The translations under genes were made by a program, and so were the position numbers. Source: CAVPHV01 sp963821095 (GTDB taxonomy: Bacteria > Actinomycetota > Acidimicrobiia > Spongiisociales > UBA5794). Taken from it: a DNA stretch of 64,000 nucleotides. This document shows, piece after piece, positions 27,632-36,497 of the stretch. The notes beneath the pieces were generated by a model. That model searched no databases. It saw only the letters and a program-made list of their open reading frames with translations, and had not been told where the DNA came from. The first letter of the stretch is position 1; each line of letters opens with the position of its first letter. The stretch covers positions 1 through 64,000 of the forward strand of contig CAWGCJ010000018.1 of the NCBI GenBank assembly GCA_963821095.1, given 5' to 3'.

Positions 27632-27700
27632 GCGCCCAACACTCCGATAGCGAGCGGGTTCTGGGCGGGCTCGCCTGCGTCCGGCCCCAACCGGGGCTCG

Positions 27701-27937
27701 TCAGTGATCCTGAGACCTACGGCGTCCAACCTTGGTTCGACGCAGCGTCTCCATCTCGTCAACGATGTCGCGCTCTTTGGCGTCACCGAGATGGGGGAGA
27801 TTGGCCGAACGCCTGACGTAGCGGGAGGTGCCGTAGGTGCCGTCGTCTTCGAGAGTCGACCCCGTCAGTACCACCGTGATGTCTTCGCGGACATCGATGG
27901 CGATTCGGTGTTTGTCTTCGGGTCGTTGGTCCGTCAT
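27701..27937 (-). CDS. Small hypothetical protein, 78 aa
   Basis: Charged, soluble, begins MTDQRPEDKHRIAIDVRED and contains TYGTSRYVRRSANLPHLGD. Not recognised. The ATG at 27937 was preferred over a start at 27979 because AGAGG lies just upstream. It is convergent with the aminotransferase gene (70-nt gap). The coding call rests on codon bias and a plausible ribosome site. Confidence 0.5.
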   Translation of the reverse strand: MTDQRPEDKHRIAIDVREDITVVLTGSTLEDDGTYGTSRYVRRSANLPHLGDAKERDIVDEMETLRRTKVGRRRSQDH

Positions 27938-28127
27938 GTTGCCTCTTGCTCCCCCGAGTGCGCCCTGTGGCGGCGCCAACGTTCTCTGTTGCCATTATGG
28001 ACCCAAAGGTGCGGTAGTGGCAGGGTCATTCGGCCCGGCACCAAAGAACTGCTCCCTTGGCACGGGTCCGACAGGATTCTCTCCCGATCGCCGTCGCCGA
28101 AAGGCGGGCCGTGGGGTGTTCCGCCCT

Positions 28128-28304
28128 TCAGCGCTGGGTGAAGAGGTAGCGGCGCAGCGCCTCGAGTTCGTCGTAGTCCTTGTCGGTGGCTTCTGCGTGG
28201 GGGCGTCGGGTGCCGGGAGCCGTCACGTCGGACTTGCCTCGTTTGTCGTGATGACGATTCGAACGGGTACCGGAACGCTGATCGGGCTTCACATTGTCTG
28301 GCAT
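28128..28304 (-). CDS. Very small basic hypothetical protein, 58 aa
   Basis: MPDNVKPDQRSGTRSNRHHD then a basic, disordered stretch and a short C-terminal helix (YDELEALRRYLFTQR). Not recognised. It is strongly basic and could bind nucleic acid. There is no firm ribosome site beyond GGAGGCACC, with GGAGG about 4 nt before the ATG, which supports translation. Confidence 0.45.
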   Translation of the reverse strand: MPDNVKPDQRSGTRSNRHHDKRGKSDVTAPGTRRPHAEATDKDYDELEALRRYLFTQR

Positions 28305-28404
28305 CGTGGTGCCTCCGTGGCGGGGGCGGCGTTTCGACGCTTGCGTCAAAACGCGACACAAGGGTTGTGACCCCCTGATCCTGCACCTGCGCCGGTCGGT
28401 AACA

Positions 28405-28425
28405 CCAGGGGCCAAATGCCCCTGG
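28405..28425 (-). terminator. Short terminator after the ClC gene
   Basis: CCAGGGGC (28405-28412), loop CAAAT, GCCCCTGG (28418-28425); 33 nt past the minus-strand stop at 28458. Confidence 0.5.
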
Positions 28426-28457
28426 CAATGGGTCGGCCGCCTCGCTGCGGCGAGCGC

Positions 28458-30503
28458 CTACGTTGCCTCTTCGTCAACCACGGGCTGCGGTTCGAGGAGA
28501 AAAGCAAGCTCGACCCGGGAGTCACCGCTGCCGAAGGCGGTGATGGTGTCGCCCTGTTCGATGATGGTGTCGCCGTGGGGGATGATCACCCTGGTGCCCC
28601 GTCGAATCGACACCAGCGTGGCGTCCTCCGGCCAGGTGAGTTCCTTGACCCGCTTGCCGTGAGCGTACGAGTCGGCCATCACCGGCATCTCGTAGAAGGC
28701 GGCGCCGGGTTGGGTGCGCACCCTGGCACGTTCGCGGTAGAGGTGGCGATCGGTAGTTGACCCGAGGGCATGGTGGTAGGCCCGAACCACGCTCTCGCGA
28801 CGGAACATCCCGACGAACTGGCTCGGATCGTCGTCGGACACCACGGGCAAGCGTCCGACCCCGAGTGCCGCCATGCGGGCCAGCGCGGCAGAAACCGGCA
28901 TCGACGGAACCACCGTGATCGGGTGAGGCGTCATGATGTCCGCCACCGTGAGGTCCGGCGAAGGGCCGCCGCGGCGGGCGACATCGCTGACGGTGAGGAT
29001 TCCGACCAGGTGCCTGTCATCGTCGACGACGGGCAGTCCGTGGTGGTGGGAATCTTCGAGGATCTGCTCAACGACGTCGGCCGTCGTCGTGGTGTCAAGC
29101 AGTATGCCCGGCCACTTCATGACCTCGCCAACGGTGACGGTGTCGAGCAAGTCGATGTCCTCGCGGCGCAGCAGATGGATACCCCTGCGGCGCAGCGGCA
29201 TGGTGTAGACGCTCTCGGGATGCATGCGGTCGGCCAGCAGGGTCGCCAGGGACGTTGCCAACATGAGCGGTAGCACCAACCCGTAGTCGCCGGTGATCTC
29301 GAATACGATCAGGATCGAGGTGAGGGGAGCCCGCGCCATCGCGGCGAACACCGCCGCCATGCCGACAATGGCAAAGGCTCCCGAGTCGAGGGTTGAGAAG
29401 CCCCAAATCGGGCCGACCACAAAGGCCAGTGCGGCGCCCAACGAGGCACCAATGAAGAGGCTCGGCATGAAAGTCCCGGCCGATCCGCCGCCCGATCTGG
29501 TGAGGGCGTTGGTGACCATCTTGGCGAGCGCAACCAGAAGGAGAACCCACCAGACCTTCTCGGTTGTCGTTGACGAGTCAAGCAACTCTGCGACGTATTC
29601 CTGTCCGGTGCCGAGGGCGTCGGGCGCTACCAGTCCGATCCCGGCGACCATCAGACCGGCCACAACGGGCCGCACCCATCGAGGGCGGTTCTCGGTCCAG
29701 GTCTGGGTCGACACCCGGTCGAGGATCTTCAGAAACAGCAGGGCGGAAGCGACGGCCAGCAGCCCGAGCAGGGCGTAGAGAAGGAGTTCGGCGGGCACTA
29801 GGGCCCGATGGACCGGAGCGCTCAAGATGGCGTCCTCGCCGACCAGGCTGCGGGTGGTGACCGCGGCGGCGACCGATGCGATGACCACGGCGTTGAGGTG
29901 GCGTACGGCAAAGTTGCCGAGCATCACCTCCATGGCGAAGAGCATGCCGGCGATGGGCGCCGCAAACGATGCCCCGATTCCGGCGCCGGCTCCCGCCGCG
30001 ATCAGGCTACGGATCTGGTCTTCTCCGAAGCGGGAGTAGCGAGCCACGGAGGATCCGATCGTGCCGCCAATCATGGTGGCCGGGCCCTCTCGACCACCCG
30101 AGCCGCCGACTCCGAGCGTGGCGATAGTGGCGCCGATCTTGGCAAAAATGGTTCGGGTAGGTAGGTAGCCACCGTGCAGCGACAAACCGGTCATGGTCTC
30201 GGTGACGCCGCCACTCTCGACCTCGTGCCCAAAGCGGCGGGCGATGAGCCATGAGATCGTGATTCCGATCGGCACCAGGGCGAGCAGCACCCAGCGGCCC
30301 TCCGCGCCGATCCCGTCTTCCCTCAAGTCGGCGCCTTGCTCGACGCACCACTCGGTGATCGACTTCACCCAATCGATCCCGATGACGAGGAGCGCGGCAG
30401 ACAGCCCTACCAGGATTCCCACGGCCAGTGAGGCCGCCAGAAAGGCGGGGGCGCCGCTCGTATTGAGGGTTTGGCGCGCTCTGGATCGCCACGTTTGGCT
30501 CAT
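28458..30503 (-). CDS. ClC-family chloride channel/transporter with CBS pair and TrkA-C domain
   Basis: 681 aa. About ten to eleven hydrophobic segments cover residues 18-440. The ClC selectivity motif GREGPATMIG contains the gating glutamate, so an H+/Cl- exchanger mode is plausible. Two CBS domains follow (about 455-580), then a C-terminal TrkA_C/RCK-like domain (about 600-675). The domain series transporter-CBS-CBS-TrkA_C suggests control by adenosine nucleotides and a second ligand. It is divergent from xseA with a 92-bp gap. Confidence 0.9.
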   Translation of the reverse strand: MSQTWRSRARQTLNTSGAPAFLAASLAVGILVGLSAALLVIGIDWVKSITEWCVEQGADLREDGIGAEGRWVLLALVPIGITISWLIARRFGHEVESGGVTETMTGLSLHGGYLPTRTIFAKIGATIATLGVGGSGGREGPATMIGGTIGSSVARYSRFGEDQIRSLIAAGAGAGIGASFAAPIAGMLFAMEVMLGNFAVRHLNAVVIASVAAAVTTRSLVGEDAILSAPVHRALVPAELLLYALLGLLAVASALLFLKILDRVSTQTWTENRPRWVRPVVAGLMVAGIGLVAPDALGTGQEYVAELLDSSTTTEKVWWVLLLVALAKMVTNALTRSGGGSAGTFMPSLFIGASLGAALAFVVGPIWGFSTLDSGAFAIVGMAAVFAAMARAPLTSILIVFEITGDYGLVLPLMLATSLATLLADRMHPESVYTMPLRRRGIHLLRREDIDLLDTVTVGEVMKWPGILLDTTTTADVVEQILEDSHHHGLPVVDDDRHLVGILTVSDVARRGGPSPDLTVADIMTPHPITVVPSMPVSAALARMAALGVGRLPVVSDDDPSQFVGMFRRESVVRAYHHALGSTTDRHLYRERARVRTQPGAAFYEMPVMADSYAHGKRVKELTWPEDATLVSIRRGTRVIIPHGDTIIEQGDTITAFGSGDSRVELAFLLEPQPVVDEEAT

Positions 30504-30595
30504 AACGTCTGCACGGTACCTGGGTTGTCGCCGCCGGCAAGCATGCCAGGTACCAGCGCTGGGACTGCGTCACGGCCATCGTGTACCGTCGCCGC

Positions 30596-32014
30596 ATGGA
30601 AGGGCACACCTACGCGATCGGAGAACTGTCCCAGTTGATCGGCCGTACTCTCGGTCGTGCCTTCCCCGAAGAGGTCTGGGTCAGAGGCGAAATCCGTGAC
30701 CTGAGCCGATCGAAGTCGGGGCACGTGTACTTCTCGCTGGTCGACCCCAGCGACGACACCGGGGCCGTCCCCACGGCTCTCATGCCGGTGACGCTCTTCG
30801 AAAGCGACCGTGACGCCGTGAACCGAGCGTTGCTGCGGGCCGGGGCCGGTCGGATGAGCGACGGAACCGAGGTGCGGATCCGGGGCCGGGTCAACCACTA
30901 CGCAGCCCGCGGCACGGTGCAGATTCGCATGACCTGGATCGACCCCGACTACACGTTGGGACGTCTTGCCGCCGAGCGGGAGCGCCTCATTCGCACCCTG
31001 GCGGGGGAGGGCTTGCTCGAGCGGAACCGGGCGCTGCCGTTCCCGGTGGTCCCGCTGCGCGTCGGGTTGGTGACCAGCGTCGGCAGCGCGGCCCATGCCG
31101 ACTTCATGCAGGAGCTCGAATCGAGTGGTTTTGGGTTCCGCCTCATCCTCGTCGATTCGAGGGTGCAGGGTCCTGATGCTGAAGGTTCGCTCATCTCGGC
31201 GCTGGAGGCCGTTGGCGCCGCCGGTGCTGATGTGGTCGCGATCGTTCGCGGGGGAGGTTCTGCCTCGGATCTGGCCGCCTTCGACCGCGAGACGGTGGCG
31301 CGGGCAGTGGCGATGATGCCGATTCCGGTGGTGACCGGGATCGGGCACGAAATCGACGAAACGGTGGTCGACCGGGTGGCGGCGCGTGCCTTCAAGACTC
31401 CGACGGCGTGCGCGGCGGCCATCGTTGCACAGGTCGGGTCGTTTCGAGATTCCGTCGATGTCGTGGCCGATCGGATCGGTGCCGCGGCAACCGCCGGAAT
31501 CGCCTCAGCCGGTCGTAGCCTCCACGTGGCCTCGCTTCACCTCGGCCGCTCCGTTCGGGACCGTCTCAGCCTGGCCGCCGGCCGGCTCGAGGGGACCGAT
31601 CGCAGGCTGCGGCGGGGAGCCGCGGTGCGAACGGCGGGCGGGCAGGCTGCGCTCGCCGCGGTGGCGGATCGTATCGCCCGGGCCGGGCGCCACCACCTCG
31701 CCTTCGAGTCGGCCGCGCTTGACGTGGTGCAGGGCAAGCTCGCAGATGACGCCCGCCAGGCATTGGTCGCATCGCGTCGACGGGTGGACACTGCAGCCGA
31801 TGTGGTTGCAGCTTCCGATCCGCACCGCCTGCTGGCCCGGGGCTGGTCGGTGACCCGGGACGAAGCCGGCGGATTGGTGCGAACCCCGGCAGCGGTCGCC
31901 GCCGGAGAAGCGCTGGAAACCACAGTGGCCGGGGGGACGATAATGAGCAGGGTGGTCGCGTCGGGCGACGCAACCCAACGTGCGACCAGCGGTGGCGAGG
32001 AGACAACAACGTGA
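30596..32014 (+). CDS. xseA: Exodeoxyribonuclease VII large subunit
   Basis: 472 aa. The N-terminal OB-fold (1-105, VWVRGEIRDLSRSKSGHVYF) is followed by the catalytic domain with VTSVGSAAHADFM, IVRGGGSASDLAAFD and TGIGHEIDETVVD, then a long helical region and a C-terminal RGWSVTRDE segment. It degrades single-stranded DNA together with XseB. The ATG at 30596 lies 6 nt after TACCGT (30584-30589), suggesting a leaderless message; the upstream GTG at 30581 overlaps that box. Confidence 0.95.
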   Translation: MEGHTYAIGELSQLIGRTLGRAFPEEVWVRGEIRDLSRSKSGHVYFSLVDPSDDTGAVPTALMPVTLFESDRDAVNRALLRAGAGRMSDGTEVRIRGRVNHYAARGTVQIRMTWIDPDYTLGRLAAERERLIRTLAGEGLLERNRALPFPVVPLRVGLVTSVGSAAHADFMQELESSGFGFRLILVDSRVQGPDAEGSLISALEAVGAAGADVVAIVRGGGSASDLAAFDRETVARAVAMMPIPVVTGIGHEIDETVVDRVAARAFKTPTACAAAIVAQVGSFRDSVDVVADRIGAAATAGIASAGRSLHVASLHLGRSVRDRLSLAAGRLEGTDRRLRRGAAVRTAGGQAALAAVADRIARAGRHHLAFESAALDVVQGKLADDARQALVASRRRVDTAADVVAASDPHRLLARGWSVTRDEAGGLVRTPAAVAAGEALETTVAGGTIMSRVVASGDATQRATSGGEETTT

Positions 32015-32238
32015 CCGAACAGAACACCAGCCCCGGCTACGCAGCTGCGATGGCGGAGTTGGAGGAGATCCTCGAGCAGATCGAGGGTGATGAAGTCGAT
32101 GTCGACGCGCTGTCCGTCCTCGTCACCCGCGCCGTGGAACTGATCCGTTTCTGCCGAACCCGGATCGATGCCACCCGCATGGAGGTCGAGACGGTGATCG
32201 CAGCACTCGACGAGCCGGGCGCCGATCAGCCGGGGTAG
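32011..32238 (+). CDS. xseB: Exodeoxyribonuclease VII small subunit
   Basis: 75 aa. Helical hairpin with the XseB pattern YAAAMAELEEILEQIEGDEVDVDALSVLVTRAVELIRFC, split here by length of the family core. The start is GTG overlapping the xseA stop (GTGA), so the subunits are translationally coupled at defined ratio. Confidence 0.92.
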   Translation: MTEQNTSPGYAAAMAELEEILEQIEGDEVDVDALSVLVTRAVELIRFCRTRIDATRMEVETVIAALDEPGADQPG

Positions 32239-32284
32239 GTTTGCCAGACAGGTTTTGTGACCGTGATCGCTCGAGAGGATGCTG

Positions 32285-32716
32285 ATGGACACGCCAGATA
32301 CCACCGCCACACACACGACGGCTCGTTTTGGGTTCTTCCCCTTCGTTGTCGCCGACCAGGTTGAGGTTCGCCAAGCCGGAGTCACCGCGGCGATCAGCGG
32401 AGGCGACTACACCGTTGAGCAAGGCGGAACGCAGTTCGCCGTGGTCGGCGGCTCGCTCTCCATCACCCAGGGGGGCTCCCAAGCCCTCATCGTCGGCGGC
32501 GACGCCACCATCACCCAAGGCGGCGCGCTGGCGATGATCAGCAAGTCGGTCAAGGTTGACCACGGAGTCGTTGGGTTCCTGCTCGCTCCCAAGGCCGAAC
32601 TGGTGGAGTCGACCGTGGTGTTCACGCCGCAGGCCGCTGCGGCCCTTGGTGGAGCGCTGGCAGTCGGAGTGGGTATGGTCGGCTGGTTGCTGAGCCGCCG
32701 CTCGCGCTCCGGCTGA
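32285..32716 (+). CDS. Repeat protein with C-terminal membrane anchor
   Basis: 143 aa. The middle (about 20-100) is built of short Gly-Gly spaced strands (AISGGDYTVEQGG, FAVVGGSLSITQGG, LIVGGDATITQGG), a spacing of 10-12 residues that suggests a small beta-solenoid, rather like bactofilins. A hydrophobic helix (about 115-136) followed by RRSRS makes it C-tail anchored with the body in the cytoplasm. The ATG at 32285 has AGAGGA 6 nt upstream. Family not recognised. It follows xseB by 46 nt and may share its transcript. Confidence 0.6.
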   Translation: MDTPDTTATHTTARFGFFPFVVADQVEVRQAGVTAAISGGDYTVEQGGTQFAVVGGSLSITQGGSQALIVGGDATITQGGALAMISKSVKVDHGVVGFLLAPKAELVESTVVFTPQAAAALGGALAVGVGMVGWLLSRRSRSG

Positions 32717-32827
32717 TCTGGGCCAGCCTGCATGTCTGCCTCGTCGCTGGGCGGCGTCGATCGCGCTCCTACCTGGGCAGGGTCCGGTTATGGGCGGATG
32801 ACGGCGGCCAATTAGCCTCGCTCGAGC

Positions 32828-33844
32828 ATGACGAACTCTGCTGTGCCGCTGTCCCGGGACCAGATCCTCGCCTTCCGGCGAAGGTTGGCTGGCTGGATTC
32901 ACGCCTGTCTTCCGGGATGCGGTCGCTTCGTCGGGTCGGGTGGGCTGGGTTGCAGGACTCGATGCCGAGAGCGGCTGCGCTCTCGGTGAATGCCCGGATG
33001 GAGCAGACCGCGTCGTCGGTTTGGGAGAATCCAGCATTCGTGCAGGTGTGGGGGCCCAGGTACAGCGCCTATGTCATTCCCAAGCGGGACCTTGCGGTGT
33101 TCACCCTCGGGAGACTCCCGGATAGCGCCAAAGGCCGAGACAGGGCATACGGCCTGGCAGCAGAATTGAATGCGTTCCTCGACGGTCGAGCAGTGCCATT
33201 TGGGGAGGCAGGGAGAGCGATCGGTTGCCACCCGAACCAACTCAGATACGCCGCGACAACCGGCACCGTTCTGATTCGGTGGGACGGGGCCAAACAGCCA
33301 ACCGTGCGGACCGTGGCCCCACCGGAGGTTGATCCGGCTGATGCTCGGAGGGAACTCGCGCGCAGGTACCTCCATGTGTTCGGCCCTTCAACGGCTGAAG
33401 CGTTCGGGGCATGGGCGGGAGTTCGGCCACAGGCAGCCATCGCCACATTTGAGAACCTCTGCCGATCGCTGACCTCGGTTGTGACCCCGATCGGGTCGGC
33501 GTGGCTGCTGAACCGGGACGTTGACACCGTGCGCGAACCATCCCAGTCCGATGGTGTCGTTCGCCTCCTGCCAAGCGGCGACACCTACTACTTACTCAGG
33601 GCGAAGAGCGTTCCCTGCTTGTCCCGAGACGCAGCCCAAAGAAACCTGCTGTGGACATCCAGAGTGTGGCCCGGTGCCATCCTCGCCAACGGCGAAATCG
33701 TCGGAACTTGGCGGCGTGCGAAACACACCATCACCGCGCACCCATGGAGGCGCCTCTCGAGCGAGGTCAGAGATGCCGTCGAGGCCGAGGCGAGCATCGT
33801 TACCCCTCCCCGAAGCCGCCGACATCACAGTCGAGTGGGTATGA
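32828..33844 (+). pseudogene. AlkZ-like winged-helix DNA glycosylase family protein (two frameshifts)
   Basis: The central frame (about 32897-33790) shows the HTH_42/AlkZ pattern (LRRVGWAGLQDSMPRAA, ELARRYLHVFGPSTAEAFGAWAG, LLPSGDTYYL, VWPGAILANGEIVGTWRR). The true N-terminus MTNSAVPLSRDQILAFRRRLAG begins at 32828 and joins it if one base is added after 32892; a single extra base near 33793 hides the natural ending AASLPLPEAADITVEWV-stop at 33844. Thus one loss and one gain of a base. AlkZ relatives unhook crosslinks or remove alkylated bases. As written, the frame instead runs on into the ABC ATPase gene, which the corrected stop avoids. Confidence 0.72.
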
Positions 33845-33869
33845 CCACCGCGCAGAGCTGCCGGTCGTC

Positions 33870-34577
33870 CTACGAGAGTTCGTTCCGTTGGACGTAGCTG
33901 TTGCGTACGTCCTGGACCAACTCCCCGTCGCGAAACTCCAAGATGCGGTCTGTCATCTCCGCCACGGCTCTGTCATGGGTGACGATGAGGAAGCCCGTGC
34001 CGTGCTCACGGTTGAGGTCGCGGAACAGCTCATGGACGGCAGCAGTGTTTGCGGTGTCGAGGTTGCCGGTCGGCTCGTCGGCCAGGATGATGCTTGGACG
34101 GTTCATCAACGCTCGCCCAATGGCGACCCGCTGCTTCTGCCCACCCGATAGCTGATTGGCGTTCTTGGCTTCGAGGCCATCCAACCCGAGTAGGTTCAGC
34201 AAATCCCGAACCCTCTTCTTCTCACCTTCGCCAACACTCGACCCGGCAATCCTGACCGGCATGGTCATGTTCTCGAGCACCGAGAATTCGGGGAGCAGAT
34301 GATGGAACTGGAACACGAACCCGATGGCATCTCCGCGCAGCCGGGCGCGCGCCTTGCGATCTAGATCCGACGTGTCCACCCCGTTGACCACCACTCGCCC
34401 CGAACTCGGAGTGTCCAGCAAACCGAGCAAGTTCAGGAGCGTCGACTTGCCCGAACCCGACTGCCCGATAATGCTGGCGAACTCGCCGTTCGCTACGGCA
34501 AATGAGACGGACGACAGTGCCTGAGTCGCAGCCGCACCTTCCCCGTACACCTTGTTCAGGTCGTCGGCGACGATCAT
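33870..34577 (-). CDS. LolD/MacB-type ABC transporter ATP-binding protein
   Basis: 235 aa. Walker A GQSGSGKST, Q-loop VFQFHHLLPEFSV, signature LSGGQKQRVAIGRAL, Walker B ILADEPTGNLD and switch His in VTHDR. The LPEFSVLENMTMP segment places it in the LolD branch (mechanotransmission/efflux), matching the FtsX-type permease next to it. I used ATG 34577 with GGGTGG upstream; GTG at 34586, overlapping the permease end by 8 nt, is the alternative. Confidence 0.9.
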   Translation of the reverse strand: MIVADDLNKVYGEGAAATQALSSVSFAVANGEFASIIGQSGSGKSTLLNLLGLLDTPSSGRVVVNGVDTSDLDRKARARLRGDAIGFVFQFHHLLPEFSVLENMTMPVRIAGSSVGEGEKKRVRDLLNLLGLDGLEAKNANQLSGGQKQRVAIGRALMNRPSIILADEPTGNLDTANTAAVHELFRDLNREHGTGFLIVTHDRAVAEMTDRILEFRDGELVQDVRNSYVQRNELS

Positions 34578-34578
34578 T

Positions 34579-35697
34579 TCACCCACCCTGGATCACCTCG
34601 ATTGGATCAAGACGAGACGTTGAGCGGGACGGGATGATCGACGACAGCAATGCCACACCGATCCCGACCAGTGCGGATACCACGATCAGCGTCGGGCTCG
34701 GGCTGACGCTGAATTCGACCGGGGCGAGCGAGAAGCCCCAGATGAGCACATAGCCGAGAGCAATACCGACAACCACCCCGGCCACTCCGAGGATGGCGGC
34801 TTGGAGGAGGAAGATCCGTCCCGTGGACGCGTCCGACATCCCCATCGCCTTGAGGATCCCTATTTGGCGCGTCTTCTGAGCGGCGCTGATCGCCAAGGTG
34901 CTGGCGATACCAAGCGCGACCGCCACGAGCACGAACGTCTGGATCATGATCGAGGAGCCGGACTGCGCGGCAAGTCCGCTGAGCAGTTCCTCGTTCTCGT
35001 CCTGCCAGTCGACGACGGTCACCCCTTCGGTGGCCAGACTCTCCGCCACTTCGGAGGAGGCGAAGACGTCGTCAACCTGGATCTCGATTGCCGAGTACTC
35101 GTCCGGGCCGAGGCCGAGCGCGGCGGCTGCCGATTCTGGATCGAGGAAGGCCAGTCGGTCGTTCGCCGCAGCGGCGCCCAGGTCGAAGACCCCGGCAACG
35201 GTGTACTCGGCCATGGCCCCGTCGGGGAGGATCAGCGTGACGGTGTCTCCCGACCCTATGCCGGTGTCTTCGCTGAAGCCGGTCCCCACCAGGATCTGGC
35301 CGTTGTCGAAGGAGTATTCGCCTGCGACGATGCGGTCGCTGAGGTGGTAGACGGAGTCGAGGTCGGAAAGCGTTCCGCCGGTGACACTGAGGGCGGAACT
35401 GTTGTCTCCCTGCGAATGGATGGCCGACAGCCGACGGACGGGTATGGCGGTCGTCACCTCGGGGTCGTTCGCGGCGGTCTGCGCCAAACTCGCCGAGAGG
35501 GTTCCGTCGTCTTCCGGCAGGAGCACGATCTGTGGGCTGGAACCGACGGTGGTATCGATCAGGTCGGATTGCAGGCTGGTAATCAGGGACCCGACGAATA
35601 TCACGACTGCGATGCCTACCCCAATCCCGGCGATGATCAGGCTGGTTTGTCCAAGCGACGAACGCAGAAAACGGACGGCGATGGAAAGCGCCAACAT
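34579..35697 (-). CDS. FtsX/MacB-type ABC transporter permease
   Basis: 372 aa. One N-terminal membrane helix (about 15-37), a large extracytoplasmic MacB_PCD-like domain (about 40-235) and three C-terminal helices (about 250-360) with a KTRQIGILKAMGMS coupling motif. This is the FtsX-like layout used for lipoprotein, peptide or signal-transducing transport. Its ATG overlaps the stop of the B12-binding gene by 1 nt, and the ATPase follows, so all three are one operon. Confidence 0.9.
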   Translation of the reverse strand: MLALSIAVRFLRSSLGQTSLIIAGIGVGIAVVIFVGSLITSLQSDLIDTTVGSSPQIVLLPEDDGTLSASLAQTAANDPEVTTAIPVRRLSAIHSQGDNSSALSVTGGTLSDLDSVYHLSDRIVAGEYSFDNGQILVGTGFSEDTGIGSGDTVTLILPDGAMAEYTVAGVFDLGAAAANDRLAFLDPESAAAALGLGPDEYSAIEIQVDDVFASSEVAESLATEGVTVVDWQDENEELLSGLAAQSGSSIMIQTFVLVAVALGIASTLAISAAQKTRQIGILKAMGMSDASTGRIFLLQAAILGVAGVVVGIALGYVLIWGFSLAPVEFSVSPSPTLIVVSALVGIGVALLSSIIPSRSTSRLDPIEVIQGG

Positions 35698-36323
35698 CAG
35701 TTCGATCCCGGCTGTGGGATCGTTGAGGGGTCGATGACCATATCTCCCGGCCAGCCGTCGTGGTCATGGGCGAAAGCCGGACCGCCGACCCAGACCCGAA
35801 CCTGGGGATGGGCTTCGTTCAGTGTTGCCACGTACTCTTTGAGGCTTGCCCGGTGGAAGTGGGTCGATGCCGACAACCCGACTGCGTCGACACCCAACTT
35901 CTCCACTGCAGAGACGAGCGCAGCAATCGGCACGTGGGCGCCGAGGAAGTAGACGCGCCAGCCCGCCAGAGTGAATCGGTCGCCAAGCATGCGAAGCCCT
36001 AGGTCGTGGTATTCGTCGGTGGGTGCTGCAAGGACGATCGTCGCCCGGTGCTCCTTGGGTGCTGCCTCCTCCACCCTGGGCAAGCACACTTCAACGATGT
36101 TGCGGACCACGCCTGTAACGAAGTGCTCCTGCCAGACCTCGACCGTGCCCTGTTGCCAATCCGCGCCCACCTGGACCAGGATCTCGGAAAGGGCCCGGTA
36201 GAGATCTTCGATGGAAGCCGAACCGTCGTCGATAGCCCCCACTGCGATATCGACCGCGCGCTGACGGTCGTATGCCGCCAACGCCTCCTGGATGGCATCT
36301 CGAAGTGATGATCTATCGGACAT
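35697..36323 (-). CDS. Stand-alone CarH-like B12-binding (photoreceptor-type) protein
   Basis: 208 aa. The N-terminal helical bundle (1-90) carries the W-x9-EH motif (W56, E66, H67) that in CarH/LitR packs on the adenosyl group of AdoCbl. The C-terminal Rossmann B12-binding domain has E-x-H-x-x-G (104-109, lower ligand H106), GLSAS at 149-153 and a VGG turn (179-181). There is no MerR-type DNA-binding domain. The residue after W56 is Gln, where Thermus CarH has His132 that ligates cobalt after light. It is first in an operon with an FtsX-type transporter. Light or B12 sensing is inferred, not shown. Confidence 0.82.
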   Translation of the reverse strand: MSDRSSLRDAIQEALAAYDRQRAVDIAVGAIDDGSASIEDLYRALSEILVQVGADWQQGTVEVWQEHFVTGVVRNIVEVCLPRVEEAAPKEHRATIVLAAPTDEYHDLGLRMLGDRFTLAGWRVYFLGAHVPIAALVSAVEKLGVDAVGLSASTHFHRASLKEYVATLNEAHPQVRVWVGGPAFAHDHDGWPGDMVIDPSTIPQPGSN

Positions 36324-36441
36324 TGGTATTCACCATCATTGACGGAACGTTGTGGCGCCCCAAGGGCCGCCAACCGGACCTCGCTACAGGGCATCGGGCA
36401 AACTAGCGCACGGCAGGCAAATGGCCCAGACGTCTGTGGCG

Positions 36442-36469
36442 TTGACAAGCACCATGCGCTTTCTATTAC
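36442..36469 (+). promoter_or_regulatory. Promoter of deoC
   Basis: Consensus TTGACA (36442-36447), 16-bp spacer, TATTAC (36464-36469), about 30 nt before the start codon. It is among the best matches to the sigma-70 consensus that I noticed in the window. Confidence 0.6.
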
Positions 36470-36497
36470 GGTTGTACCAGCCTGAACAGGAGGAAGA

